Assembly: GCA_012934845.2 (NCBI GenBank) | Contig: WNNJ02003522.1 | Location: 1-64,000 of the forward strand | Direction: 5' to 3' | Length of the DNA: 64,000 bases | DNA from: Pomphorhynchus laevis | Lineage: Eukaryota; Acanthocephala; Palaeacanthocephala; Echinorhynchida; Pomphorhynchidae | In this document: positions 12,301 to 42,832 of the stretch, in pieces | How the letters are laid out: every line of letters begins with the position of its first letter | How positions within the stretch are numbered: the first letter of the stretch is position 1 | Translations under genes and position numbers: made by a program | The notes under the pieces: generated by a model | The model's database searches: none | The model's input: only the letters and a program-made list of their open reading frames with translations | What the model was told of the DNA's origin: nothing

Positions 12301-15300
12301 GGAATTAGCAGTTAACAGTGGTTGTTGAACCCTTCGGCTAAATAAAAACAATCATTTTTATCAAAGAGCAAGTAATTAGAGTAATCAATTTGATTGAATT
12401 GGATAAAGACTGTAATTAGTAAATTTCTTAGTTATTAACGATAACAAGTTAAGCTATTAATAATAACCTTGTCTTATATAGTATTCTCCTTAATTAGAAA
12501 TTAACAAGAAGATTATTTGAAAAGGTAAACATGCATATTTCGTATTGTTATAAAGTTTATATCTACTACTTCTAAAGAAATTTAAATATTTTTAGTTTCC
12601 AAGTGAATTCAATACAAAAATGAATGGTTTCAGAAAGCCAGAAAAACGAATTGCATCGGCATTGATTTATAAACCTGCAGGCTATAATACAAGTGACACC
12701 GAATTTTCCTGGTTTGATGAAAGTATTCTTACACCGATAGTGGATCAAGACAAAACTAAATCTTGCTACGCGTTTTGTGCAGTAAGTAAATTAAATGTGG
12801 TAAATTTTTATTTATTCACGATATAACTTTTATAACTTTTATTTATTCACGGTATATCAAACGTACCTGAAACACTTAGGCAAATTTTCAGCCTTCCGGC
12901 GAGACTGTGTGGGCTCAGAATCGTAGACCATCATGTCGATCCTTGTAAAGAATACGAATGGTCTCTACGTGCTTGTCAATCACATGTTTCAAACAATAAG
13001 GAACAACATACTTATATCGCCAAATCCATTAAGAACAAAAAGGAAATTACAATTAAACGACGCCGCGATCAAATAATTCAAGTCAGTGATGCGATCACAT
13101 GTTCATCTCTAGAATTTGCGTCGGAGAAAAGAGCGTCGAATTGGTTGACAACAAAACCAATCGAAGCAGACGGGTTCCGTTTATCCCCACACGAGTTTAG
13201 GGACGCTGTGAATGGTCGGTATGGACTAACACCTACGGATGCACCTGCACATTGTAGTTTTGGTACTAAGAATAGCACAGTTCACTCGCTCTCGTGCGGG
13301 AGAGGCGCACTTACAATCATAAGGCATAACCTAATACGTGACACACTTGCCAACCTTTTGACTGAAGTCACTCCGTGTGTCGCAATTGAGCCCGTGCTGA
13401 GTCCTATAGATCCCTCCATTCAGTTCGAGTCAGCTACAACTTCACGTGATAGTGAAGCGAGACTTGATGTCGTGTGCACGGGTCTGTTCGGAAGACGAAG
13501 CGAGCGCGTCTTTATGGACGTCGCTGTATTCAATTGTCATGCTGCTTCTTATTCTGAGAGATCGCCTTCATCAGTCCACAACTATCACGAGTCGCGCAAA
13601 AACGCCCGTTACCTTGAACGTATTGTAACTGTGGAGAGGGCCCAATTCACACCAATAGTGTTTTCATCTTCTGGAGGCGTTGGAAAGACCGGAGATTGCG
13701 TTCTGAAGACATTAGCCAGGATGTTGGCCAATAAGCGCGAAATAGACTATGCGACGTGTATCGCACTTATCCGACGAAGGATAAGTTTCTCCCTTGCGCG
13801 ATCAACTTCTATGTGTCTTCGCAGCCCCCGCTCTGCATTTCACCGGTTCGAGCACGGACAGCAAATCCATTCGGGGATAATTAGTCGTGGATCCGCTACG
13901 GATGGCTGAGATTTTAATGAAGAGTCTTAAATTTAATGATTATATTAGGGCCCATTTGCGGGTAACTTTTTGATAATTAGTCGTGGATCCGCTACGGATG
14001 GCTGAGATTTTAATGAAGAGTCTTAAATTTAATAATTTTATTAGGGCCCATTTGCGGGTAACTTTTTGATTGTAATTTTTAATTGTATTATTATTGTTTT
14101 ATAAAAAAAACTTGTGCGATATAACATTAATCCACAGTTTATACGATAACAAAACGCACGTTTTGTTATAAAATTCCCACACCGGGAATCGAACCAGGGA
14201 CTCCGGCATGAGAGGCCGGAATCCTAACCACTAGAACATATGAGACACTAATGAAAAAGTAGTTATTTAAAATGTTTTTTAATTAATTTTATAATTTATT
14301 CAGACTAGATATAATTTGGAATAGATCTGTAAGATATTTATGAATTGATATAAAATCGTTATATATCAATTATAATATTTCTTTTATAATAATCTTACAC
14401 ATTCGTTGTGTTTTTAATTATTCGATGATAAATGGTTTTATTTTTGTTTACTATTAACAAAGTAGTTCCTATTTATGCCACATTTTATGATTACACGTCA
14501 AGTTATTATCAACTTCATAGCTATAAAATCAATTTTAGAAGTGTATATTCTTGATAATTCAGAATTTTGTCCCAATGCGAAAAGCAAGGGTTGCATTTCT
14601 TGAAAGTGCAACTTTGCAAAGCTCTTGATATCTATAGAATATATTAGGATATCATATATAATAACTGTATAATAAGTATTTTAATAGATTAAAATATCTT
14701 AAAGAGATTATATTCTTCATAATAAAATTGATTTAGATTATTTGAAATAAAATATGATTAATTTATTGTAAAAAATTAATCATATATTGTATTTGCCTTA
14801 AGCATTTTTAGATTGTTTTGTTTAAAATAAGTTTGAATATTTAATATTTAAATTTATCTAATATCATGTTATGTAAATATTAATAAAATATAAGAAATGA
14901 TTTGTTAAATATTTTAATTGCTGAAATTAGTAGTAGCAAACATTAAAGTTTTATACTAATTTTATTTTTTAGAAATATTTATATGCAGTAAATATCACTT
15001 TTTAATAGAAATATAAAATATTATTATTTAATAGTCAATTCATTATTGGAATATATTTTCAATTTCTTAATAATTAAACAATATTTTATTTAATTTATTT
15101 GATAATTACGGTAAATAATAAATATTAAATAAATAATATTTGAAAAAGTATTAGAATAAATATTTATATTTAAACAGAAATTTTGACTACACAATTGTTT
15201 GCCTTAACATTTAGGCTGATGCTTTGTCAAGTCTAAATACTTTAGCTAATCGGCGTTTGGTGCAAGTAAGTGCTCAAGAATTGATTGATTGTACAGATGC

Positions 15301-18300
15301 CTTTGGAAATTTCGGCATAAATGGTGGATCGATGGATACTTGTTTTCAGTACGTCAATGAAGTTAAAGGATTGTCTGCAATGAAAAATTATAAATTTACA
15401 GCTAGCGTAAGAATCATTTTTTGAGAAAATTGCTTGACTAATATTTTCAACATTAATATTAATATTATCAATATTAGTATTAATATTAATATTACTAATA
15501 TTAATATCCTCAAGAAGCTTTTTTAACAAATTTTTTATTTTAAGATCTAATTAACATTTAATTCATTTAAATTTTATTTACACAACATATAATGTTAAAT
15601 AATTATAAATTTAAATTATATATTATAAATATTATATATTTATATATATTAAAATTTCTCAGCATATATTTGATATCAAAGAATAATTTAGATATGAAAT
15701 TTTATTTTTCCGGAGAAAATGTAATTTCTATTATTGCGTTTGTAGAACAATCAATGTCAAAGCAATATTACGAGGGTTGATATCCCAATTGAATCGATAA
15801 CTTACATAAACGAAGGTAATGATGATGACCTAATGGATGCACTTATAAATGTGGGTCCGATTGCTGTTGCAATTGACGCTAATTCTCCGAAGTTCATGTC
15901 CTATCGTAAAGGTAATTTTAATTAAAATTAAAGGTAATTTTAATTTTAATTTAAAGATAATTAGCAGCAATTGAGTTTTAATTTAAATATTTCTAGTACA
16001 AGATATAAATTTAAACCCAATTTTACGTTTTTCTGAACAAAATAAATTTAGTTCAGAATACCAAATGAATTTAGTTCAGAAAACCAAATATTTTTTCGGG
16101 AAAATTATTCTCTAAAAAATATAATTAATTCGAAAAATGTCTACTTTTTGTAATTTATCAAAAGAAGATCAAATAAAAGAAATGACAGGAGTCAAATACA
16201 TACTAATGACGTATTTCACGTGAAGAATTTGTTTATGTAGTTCCTCTTATTATAATGCAAAGTATATTATTAATATAATTATTATCCGTCCATTAAAAAT
16301 CATTTGTTAGAATGATTTTAAAGATAGCCAATATCATTACATATTGTTGCAATTCTTAAAATTTCATTATTTAATGTATTATATTTTATATTATATGGTA
16401 TGCATGAATGCTCATGCAAAAATATGTTTCTTGTAAATTTAAATATGTCATCTTTACGATATAAATTAATAGTAGTTTTAGTGAATGTTAATTTAATGTT
16501 CATATCTAGATATACACCTTCTTTATCATTAATATTGGTTTTGTTAAGAATAAGGCTTTCTGGATAAATGTGCTCACTAATTGAATAAAAATTATTAGAA
16601 TTTAATACACATATATCATCAATGTATCGAAACATATATTTCATATCTTTATATAACTTAGATTTATTTTTTATATAGTTATGAACAAATTCATATTCTA
16701 TAAAGCTTAAAAACAAGTAAGCTATAATTGGGCTACTATCACCACCTATTGGAACACCTTTTATTTGTCTAAATATAGATGACCCTACATTTAAATGATT
16801 TTGATTTATATTGAATTAATAATGAAATAGTGTTTTTTAATTACTTTAAATATTTTATTTATATAAACAGAAATGTAACTGTGTAATTTTGGATTCCGAT
16901 ATAATATATGTATAGTTTTATTATCTGATTCAATTTTTATACCCTTTTTATCCATTATAGAACAGTGACTTGTAATAATTGTTTCTAAACTCAACTCACT
17001 ACGTTCATATGTTGTGTTTATATTTAAATCATTGTAAAATTAACTTCTTTCATTAGTATATCATGATAAAGCTTTTTGCATATGAAGACAAAGTTATTAC
17101 TAGCTTTATCAATAGTTGTTATTATACAGTTATGCTTTAATTTAGAAAGTTCTGTATACATATTTTTATTAATTTGATTTTTTATATTTGTTTTTATTTT
17201 TTAATTTTATCAAATATATAATCTTTCAAATGTTTATCTTTGATGTATTTAAGCTTTCACTATTAATCAGCTTACCAAAAAAAATTAAATTATTATATAA
17301 CGAATTGTAAATTTTATTTTTATTATTATTTAATCTATATTTATACCCTTTTGATAGCATTTTCCTTAATTCATTGTTTCCAATTAATTCTAGATTACGA
17401 GTGCATATATGTTCATTTATTTAATCAAAATTAAGAATTTTGCAATTGAATTCTCCTTCTATAATGTTTCTAATATCCTCGTTACATATTGCATTTAATT
17501 CATTAAAAAAATCTAAATTAAAACATTTCGTCCAAACGAAGATAACAGTTTATTCCTTATTTTAGGAATATATTTACTTAACTGTGATCCAATTATTTCT
17601 TTACTTTAGTATTATTTAAAAGTCGACCTATATTATTAGTCTATCTATATTCAATACCGGGCTCTTGATTACATAAATTCGTGCGGAAAATAAATTTCGG
17701 GTCTTTAAAGTAGTTCGCGTTCCAAATATCAAACTACTACTTATTTTAGCTATTTATTTCTATTAAAAATAATATAATGAGATAGCTTTGAACGTTCTAT
17801 TAGAAAACATTTGATAAGTTTTGGATTAAAAATATTAAAAATAATTAATGTTCTGTTAGATTATCTTAATAAATATAACGCTTTTTTGAAATGCATTACA
17901 TCTGCATTTATAAATTCAATTATTTTTTTTCTAAATTTTATTATTTTTCGTAATTTAAAACATATTTTTATAAATTATATTATATTTTTGTTATCAATTT
18001 GTACAATGAAAATGTTACAAATAGCGAAGTTATCTGCTATTTGGGTTTTTTGATAAATAAAGGATCTTATATTAAATTGAATTGAATATTAGCTTTACAT
18101 TTATTAACAAAATAAGTATTAATTTTGGTTTAAATATTTTGGAATAATAAATGCCGAAACCTGATAGCACAGCACTTCCTACCGATGACCTCTAATTCTT
18201 ATTCTGATACAACGTCTGTATCAGAATAAGTCAGTTCAGAATAAGTCTAATATTCAGTTAATATTAGTCAATTCATAAAAATGACAGAAAATTTTTATGG

Positions 18301-21300
18301 ATAATAAATTATATACTTTGTATTATAATAACAATAAATTATTATCATGCATGCATTTGGCCCTGCTGCTATGTTGCTTCGAGGAATATGGTCCAAAATA
18401 TGATAACATTAAAGTTCATTTTGTTAATAATAATAGTAAGGAAAAATAAATAAATAGTAAGGAACGAAAAAATAATTTATTGTGCTTAATTTTGATTTTT
18501 ATAATTAAATATAGTTTATTAATCCTATAGTTTAATATGTTACTAAATATAAATTGTATTCTACATAAAAAGCGTTATCACACGAAGAGAAAGCACTGCC
18601 CTACCAAGTTCTCTTTGTATTCTTTACATACAGTCGAATACTGAATTCAAGAATACACTTATTACACATTTAGTCATTTCCTTTACCATCTACATTCGGT
18701 AAGCAATTAATCAGATCAGATAAATGAGTCTACGTATTTTATATTATTTATAAATAAAAATAATGCTAAATAAAATTCAGATATTTGAATAATTGAATAA
18801 TAAATAATTATATAATAATATCGTCACGAACAAGTTGTCACACGATCTAATCGCTAACATCCTGCACCAACGATATTCGTACACTGGCTCTAGCGATATT
18901 AATTTTGGTTTAAATATTTTGGAATAATAAATAATAATGTTTTTAAATAGTTGATACTGATCCATTATTGATAAATTATTATTGGAGCCGGATCATAGGA
19001 AAGAAGAAATTATTTTTGATATTTCGCTAACTTCTGTTAGCATCTAAAAAATAAATTAAATAAAAAAATAAATAAAATTATTATTTGCGGGGATATTTCA
19101 ATACGTTAAGTAAAAACGCGTTGTCTTAGTGTCTTGATTTCTATAACATCCCATCAAATTTATATGCTATCATTAATTTAAAATTAGTACTGAGTTATGA
19201 ATCATATCTTATGAAGAATTATTGGAGTTGAATCAAAGAAGATGAAGTTTTTTATTGATATTTTGCTAACGTCTGTTAGCATCTTCAGGTAGTTTTCTGA
19301 AGATACTAACAGTAGTTTGCGAAATATCAAAAATAATTTCTTCTTTCCTTTGATCCAGCTCCAATAATTATCAATTAATTTTGGTTAACTCATCAGCTCA
19401 CATAATACATCAAATTATATGCATTCATATATAAATGATTTTTATAAATGTAATATATAAATCAATTTTTCGTAGTTGATTTTACATTCGTAACTAGTAA
19501 ATAATCAATAGCAATCATCTACATAATTCAAAGATAAAAAACAGTATCCGAGATAATTTTTATCGACCGTAATTATTTTGCTATAAGACTACAGTTAGTA
19601 AACAATTACATAAAATATATATTTAAGTATTTTTAAGTATTTACAAATGTTTATTTAGAAGTATAAAGACTTTTTCTATTTAATTTCGTCAGAAAGCTGT
19701 AAAAAATTTCCCTGATGATGGCAGTTGCCATTGGAATATTGAAAACACGTTTTCAATAAAATTTGCTAAATTCATGGAAATGAATAATTTAAATATCTCC
19801 AATTCAATATTTCATATTGATATAAATTGTATTTTGAACTTTACAAGCTCTAATTTGGATTAATTCTATTTAATAGGTGTGTATTCAAATGATCTTTGTT
19901 CAGCAGAAAATATAAACCATGCTGTTCTTTTGGTTGGTTTTGGGGAAACAGAATTTAACGACGAGATTTATCGATATTGGATAATTAAAAACAGGTTTGC
20001 ACACTTAATACAAACTAATATATTGACATTATGGTGTTAAAAGATAAAAAAAAATATATTATATAAAATAATATAAAATAACAATATAAATAGATAATCT
20101 TAAAATAAATAAAAATCTATTTTAATTAAATAGATGTATAGTTGTTTGGTAAACAATTATTTATCTGTAGTCGAGTTGAATATTGTATCTTGAGTTGCTT
20201 GAGTTTCTGATACAAACTCAATGCTTCTTACAGTAGATTGCATATATTTATATAGAAGGTTTTCATATACAAGATTTTGTCGCATTGTAAATTTGGAAGT
20301 ATTTTAAGATAATATTGGATGTTATTTTAAAAATAATGCAAACTATTTAAATTGATTCAATATTTTAATATTAATTAAGATACATGGCAAAGTAAGATTA
20401 TATTTAAAGAGATGAGCGTTGCTGAGTATTATATAAATAATATATAATATTATATTTAATAAACGTATTGTTTACTAAATAATGAATAGGATAATAAAGA
20501 GTACAGAGGGATGTTAGAATTTATTTAATAAATAAATTGTCATTGTGAATTTTCAGTTACCATCTTCAGGATGCCATCTTCAGGATGACATCTTCAAGAT
20601 GCATCATCTTCAGGATGCATCATCTTCAGGATGCATCATCTTCAGATGCCATATGGTAACAGTTCGTTACTAAAAATTCGCAATGACAATTTTCTTTTTA
20701 ATAAAATTCTAACATTCTTAATTATTGGAAATTGGAATGGGAGTATTCTCGAAAAATGAATAGGATAATGTGACTTTAACTACATTTTAATAATAGCGCT
20801 TACATATAAAGTATAAAGTAATGTCCGATTAATAAACGCAAACATGTCATAGAATTGGTGCTTCAAACTTATACATTTTAACCAAACGATTAGCATAAAA
20901 TTGCAAAAAATTGACTAAATAAGGATTATTAAATAATAATTAATCACATTAATAAAACATATAAGTGTAATTTTAATTGTGAATATAACGCATCATTTAT
21001 AAATGCATTTGTTAGTGCATTTTGACTAAATGTAACAATTTCTATGTTATAATTAGCCTCATAAAAAATATAGACGAATCAAGGATTATTAAATAATAAT
21101 TAATCAATTATTAATTAATTATTAATTAATTATTATTAATATCAATTATTAATTAATTTAAATCATGCAATAATGCATAATAATAAAAATAGTGTAATTT
21201 TTGTTGTGGTTATAACGCAGCATGTATTTTAAAATATTTAGTTCGTATTTAAATAAATGCATTTGTTAGTTAATTTTAATCAAATGTAACAATTTCTATG

Positions 21301-21673
21301 TTATAATTAACCTCTAGGTATCAGTAAATGCAAAATAAAACTGAATTAATTACGAATTAGATTACAAGTGTTAGTAAAGTACCAAAAATGAAACTTTGAT
21401 TATATATAATTATAATATCAATTTTATAATATTTTAAAATTTTATAATATTTTATAATTTTATAATATTTTCCCTAATAAAATACATATTTTATAATATA
21501 TTCGTTGTATACATTGGATTTTAAATCACTTTGTATAAATTCGTCACTTTTGTTTATATTTTAGTTGGACCCAGAATTGGGGAGAAGGTGGATATGGGAA
21601 AATACTACGAAATTACAATAACACATGTGGTATTTCTTCGTATGCCTGTTTCCCAGTTATAGCCAATAACTAA
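9209..21673 (+). CDS. Cathepsin L-like cysteine protease A, seven exons
   Basis: Papain-family (C1A) protease expected to act in lysosomes or the gut lumen. Spliced by eye at 9209-9392, 10706-10839, 12596-12781, 15215-15406, 15746-15911, 19877-19994 and 21565-21673. All introns are GT-AG and the phases agree, giving 1089 nt, 362 residues. It has a signal peptide (MQKMIGIIIAISLINLSYS), an I29 proregion with a partial ERFNIN pattern and GMNRYTHM, the oxyanion Gln and Cys25 in VDQDKTKSCYAFCA, His in NINHAVLLVGFG and Asn in KNSW. Both cysteines of the conserved Cys22-Cys63 disulfide are missing: the CG before SC is TK, and GCNGG is GINGG. The DWR before the active site reads SWF. Exon order and phases match paralogue B downstream. 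A functional but divergent protease is likely; recent loss of function is possible. Confidence 0.9.
9890..10330 (+). mobile_element. Decayed LINE reverse transcriptase fragment in intron 1
   Basis: The plus-strand reading around 9930 gives LLYADESCVMWCL, a YADD-like catalytic box with the second Asp changed to Glu. It is followed by scattered thumb-like words (SLNIFTVFLSRCTTEFMKTV) interrupted by stops. A jockey/CR1-group origin is guessed. Both ends are indistinct. Confidence 0.45.
10706..10839 (+). CDS. Cathepsin L-A exon 2 (I29 inhibitor domain)
   Basis: Acceptor TGTTTAG before 10706, donor ATG|GTAGTA at 10840. It encodes GGPFENETSS...NTNEILKHN and HTYRLGMNRYTHM. The F, N, I and N of ERFNIN are present and the Arg is replaced. 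Ends in phase 0. Confidence 0.88.
11585..12010. mobile_element. Penelope-like element remnant, two GIY-YIG fragments head to head
   Basis: On the minus strand 11850-11590 reads ATYLGKTKRLLHLRIKEHRN then FDDVRILAKEPNNYRHLILE. This is the Y-x-G-x-T-x-R-L-x-x-R-x-x-E-H pattern of the GIY-YIG nuclease that ends Penelope-like proteins. The plus strand from about 11885 to 12000 repeats the same sequence in the opposite orientation (AKEHRNALRKGN, then FDDVRILVKEF). The pair therefore forms a diverged inverted repeat about 110 bp per arm, as often seen at Penelope ends. It lies in intron 2 of cathepsin L-A. Confidence 0.65.
12180..12248. repeat. Perfect 26-bp-arm hairpin
   Basis: Arms begin TTACGATACTTTCTACAACG and pair with CGTTGTAGAAAGTATCGTAA at the other side of a short AT loop. 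A short GCTGATAAATATCAGC motif just upstream repeats the loop region. It may be the tip of a small foldback element. Confidence 0.7.
12596..12781 (+). CDS. Cathepsin L-A exon 3 (propeptide end, active-site Cys)
   Basis: Acceptor ATTTTTAG, donor GCA|GTAAGT. Encodes FPSEFNTKMNGFRKPEKR, then FSWFDESILTPIVDQDKTKSCYAFCA. The oxyanion Gln and nucleophile Cys are kept. The first Cys of CGSC is lost and Trp26 is Tyr, as in paralogue B. It is 186 nt, the same length as exon 3 of B. Confidence 0.88.
12888..13909 (+). mobile_element. 3' part of an RLE-type LINE (C-terminal nuclease region)
   Basis: Starts with a degenerate SLPARLCGLRIVD word, then a 254-codon open frame (13145-13909) with DGFRLSPHEFRDAVNGRYG, HSLSCGRGA, RHNLIRD, EARLDVVCTGLFG, VFMDVAVFN, HNYHESRKNARY, VERAQFTPIVFSSSGGVG. 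This is the C-terminal region that follows the reverse transcriptase in metazoan LINEs with a restriction-like endonuclease. The RHN and the RLD...D residues fit that nuclease core. The reverse transcriptase itself is absent (5' truncation). The insertion lies in intron 3 of cathepsin L-A and its GC content contrasts with the AT-rich intron. Confidence 0.75.
13876..14070 (+). repeat. Two-copy 96-bp tandem repeat in the LINE 3' tail
   Basis: The unit beginning GATAATTAGTCGTGGATCCG occurs at 13876 and again at 13972, nearly identical, each ending in GGGTAACTTTTTGAT. It overlaps the last codons of the RLE-LINE frame and forms its 3' tail. Confidence 0.85.
14174..14245 (-). tRNA. tRNA-Glu (CTC), possibly degenerate
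   Basis: The minus strand folds as a 72-nt cloverleaf. The acceptor is TCTCATA with TGTGGGA (two G-U type pairs) plus discriminator A. The D-arm contains TTCTAGTGGTTAGGA (A box). The anticodon stem is CCGGC/GCCGG with loop CTCTCAT (anticodon CTC), and the T-arm is CCTGG-TTCGATT-CCCGG. A T-C mismatch in the T stem and weak acceptor pairs suggest decay or a tRNA-derived copy. A T-run follows downstream. It lies in intron 3 of cathepsin L-A. Confidence 0.75.
15215..15406 (+). CDS. Cathepsin L-A exon 4
   Basis: Acceptor ATTTAG, donor AGC|GTAAGA, 192 nt, phase 0 both ends. Encodes VQVSAQELIDCTDAFGNFG and INGGSMDTCFQYVNEVKG. The GCNGG cysteine (Cys63) is replaced by Ile. The length is identical to exon 4 of paralogue B. 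Confidence 0.88.
15440..15510. repeat. ATT/TAA-rich simple repeat
   Basis: Imperfect AATATT/TAATATTA tandem sequence just inside intron 4. Confidence 0.6.
15746..15911 (+). CDS. Cathepsin L-A exon 5
   Basis: Acceptor GTTTGTAG, donor AAAG|GTAATT (phase 1). Encodes NNQCQSNITRVDIPIES, then DDDLMDALINVGPIAVAID and PKFMSYRK. The NQC cysteine pairs with the LIDC cysteine in the family. Exon 5 of B starts with the equivalent ENQC. Confidence 0.85.
16310..17640 (-). mobile_element. Decayed Penelope-like reverse transcriptase
   Basis: The clearest part is a 132-codon open stretch (16716-16318): LYKDMKYMFRYIDDICVLNS, HIYPESLILNKTN, GVYLDMNIKLTF, INLYRKDDIFKFT, then NILR-ATICNDIGY words. RYIDD is the catalytic box. 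The YLD, DDIF and C-terminal words match Penelope-related RTs. Upstream minus-strand pieces to about 17640 (EDIRNIIEGEFNCKILNFD near 17450) belong to the same protein with stops between. A related fragment lies at 42.3-42.6 kb. Intron 5 of cathepsin L-A. Confidence 0.65.
18150..18400. repeat. Repeat family copy, circularly permuted relative to 47.4 kb
   Basis: Segments occur in the order CCGAAACCTGATAGCACAGC, GATGACCTCTAATTCTTA, AGTCAATTCATAAAAATG, GGATAATAAATTATATACTT, then ATGCATTTGGCCCTGCTGCT and TTCGAGGAATATGGTCC. At 47.39-47.60 kb the last two groups come first. Contains a hairpin at 18197-18230 (CTTATTCTGATACA arms). Confidence 0.55.
18968..19060 (-). repeat. Half copy of the GATCC-foldback family
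   Basis: On the minus strand reads GATGCTAACAGAAGTTAGCG then AAATATC and ends in CCGGCTCCAATAATAAT. It matches one arm of the foldbacks at 19.2 and 39.8 kb. The hairpin GCTAAC-AGAA-GTTAGC followed by GAAA is intact, but CUGAAGA is degraded to TTTTAGA. Confidence 0.65.
19200..19378. repeat. Foldback element with hammerhead-like core in each arm
   Basis: Inverted arms start ATTATTGGAGTTGAATCAAA and end TTGATCCAGCTCCAATAATT, meeting at CTTCAGGTAGTTTTCTGAAG. Each arm read outward from the centre has CTGAAGAT, a short hairpin (GCTAACAGACGTTAGC in one arm), then AAAA or GAAA and ATATC. About 90 bp per arm. No coding capacity. Same family as 39775-39945 and 18968-19060. Confidence 0.7.
19700..19765 (+). 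ncRNA. Degenerate hammerhead-like motif (weak)
   Basis: CCTGATGA is followed directly by the perfect hairpin TGGCAGTTGCCA and then TTGGAAT, and a second hairpin ATTGAAAAC-AC-GTTTTCAAT follows. The CUGAUGA box and stem II are present but the GAAA box is displaced, so this is at best a decayed copy, perhaps the end of a Penelope-like element. Confidence 0.25.
19877..19994 (+). CDS. Cathepsin L-A exon 6 (catalytic His)
   Basis: Acceptor TTTAATAG, donor ACAG|GTTTGC (phase 2). Encodes GVYSNDLCSAENINHAVLLV then GFGETEF and YRYWIIKN. 118 nt, as in paralogue B. Confidence 0.88.
20505..20722. repeat. Foldback element with expanded CTGAAGATG minisatellite centre
   Basis: Outer arms TTAGAATTTATTTAATAAAT...TTGTCATTGTGAATTTT and AAAATTCGCAATGACAATTTT...AATAAAATTCTAA are inverted copies. 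The centre is a run of about six imperfect units of CATCTTCAGGATG(CAT), that is CTGAAGATG on the minus strand. GGTAAC-AGTTC-GTTAC sits in the right arm. It resembles the other foldbacks in layout but not in arm sequence. Confidence 0.65.
21565..21673 (+). CDS. Cathepsin L-A exon 7 (catalytic Asn split codon, C-terminus)
   Basis: Acceptor ATATTTTAG. The Ser of KNSW is split between exons 6 and 7. Encodes SWTQNWGEGGYGKILRNYNN then TCGISSYACFPVIANN and TAA at 21671. Confidence 0.88.
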
Positions 21674-22666
21674 CTTGAATTAGACAATTTGGCTCTGAAC
21701 CAAAATTTCCCATTTTGTAATCCTATTTTAACAACGTTTATCATCTAGTTTTATTTTATTTTAATCAAAAGTAAATACTTTGTGAACAGAAATATTCAGT
21801 CTTTTTAATCAATTGAATCCAGAAGATTTTCAAGCAACATTTGTTTGGTAAATCCCTTTTAAGTGTGTAAAAGTGGTCAGTCTGTAAAATCGATGTTTTG
21901 TGGATTTTTAATTTTTAAAGAGCTAAACGTTTTTTAACAATTTTCACAATTTTAACTTATCTTAATATACAAACCTTGGTGGAAATAAGAAATAGTAATT
22001 TTTGAATACGTTCATTTATGCTCTCTTCAAAACAATCTATTAAATTCAATCAATTTACATCTTAGTGTAGTTAAAATCATCCAAAGTTTAGGATAATCTA
22101 GAATCAACTTTTATAACATTTACATTTTATAAAAATGAAATTTACATCGATTCGTGTACAGAGAAAATACAAAATTTAAATTACTATATACTAAATTTAG
22201 CATTAGAAAAGTTTAACATTAAAATAATGTTCTAAACCCTTACGTTTGTTTGACTTTGTTATCATGTTTAATTACCATTTATAGACTTAATTATACGATT
22301 TATATAAAATTTCGCACACAAGAATCACATAAAAGAATAATATTTAAAGATACAAGTGTTAAGGAGATAGTAATACATGAATTAATTATTATAATTAATT
22401 ATTAATTATTAATATATAAATATATGAATATGTGTAAATTAGGAATTCCAAACTGGTTATTAAACTGGTTATTCCAAGTTATTAAATTAACAGCTTAAGC
22501 GTAAACGATTTTCCAGCTAAGAACTGTATATTTTGTATTGACTTAGATTCATGAATACCGCCATGAAGTTACATTAATTTTTGCTCAATTTTGAAATGCC
22601 ATAGCCTATAATAAATTATAGTTAACCATATGTATTTATAGATATAACAACTGATTTATAATAATC
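21674..22666. other. Spacer between the two cathepsin L genes
   Basis: Non-coding AT-rich DNA. TATTTATAG at about 22634 lies some 30 bases before the start codon of gene B and is more likely leader sequence than a TATA box. The word ATGAATACCGCCAT at about 22550 recurs at about 23394 within intron 1 of gene B, indicating a small duplicated piece. Confidence 0.4.

Positions 22667-42832
<20,166 letters not shown>

Noticed and set aside
13446-13628. Frame overlapping the RLE-LINE nuclease in another phase
   Set aside because: Shadow of the real frame 13145-13909.
17811-18053. 80-codon frame rich in Ile/Phe/Leu
   Set aside because: Composition follows from AT-rich DNA; no motif and no splice context.
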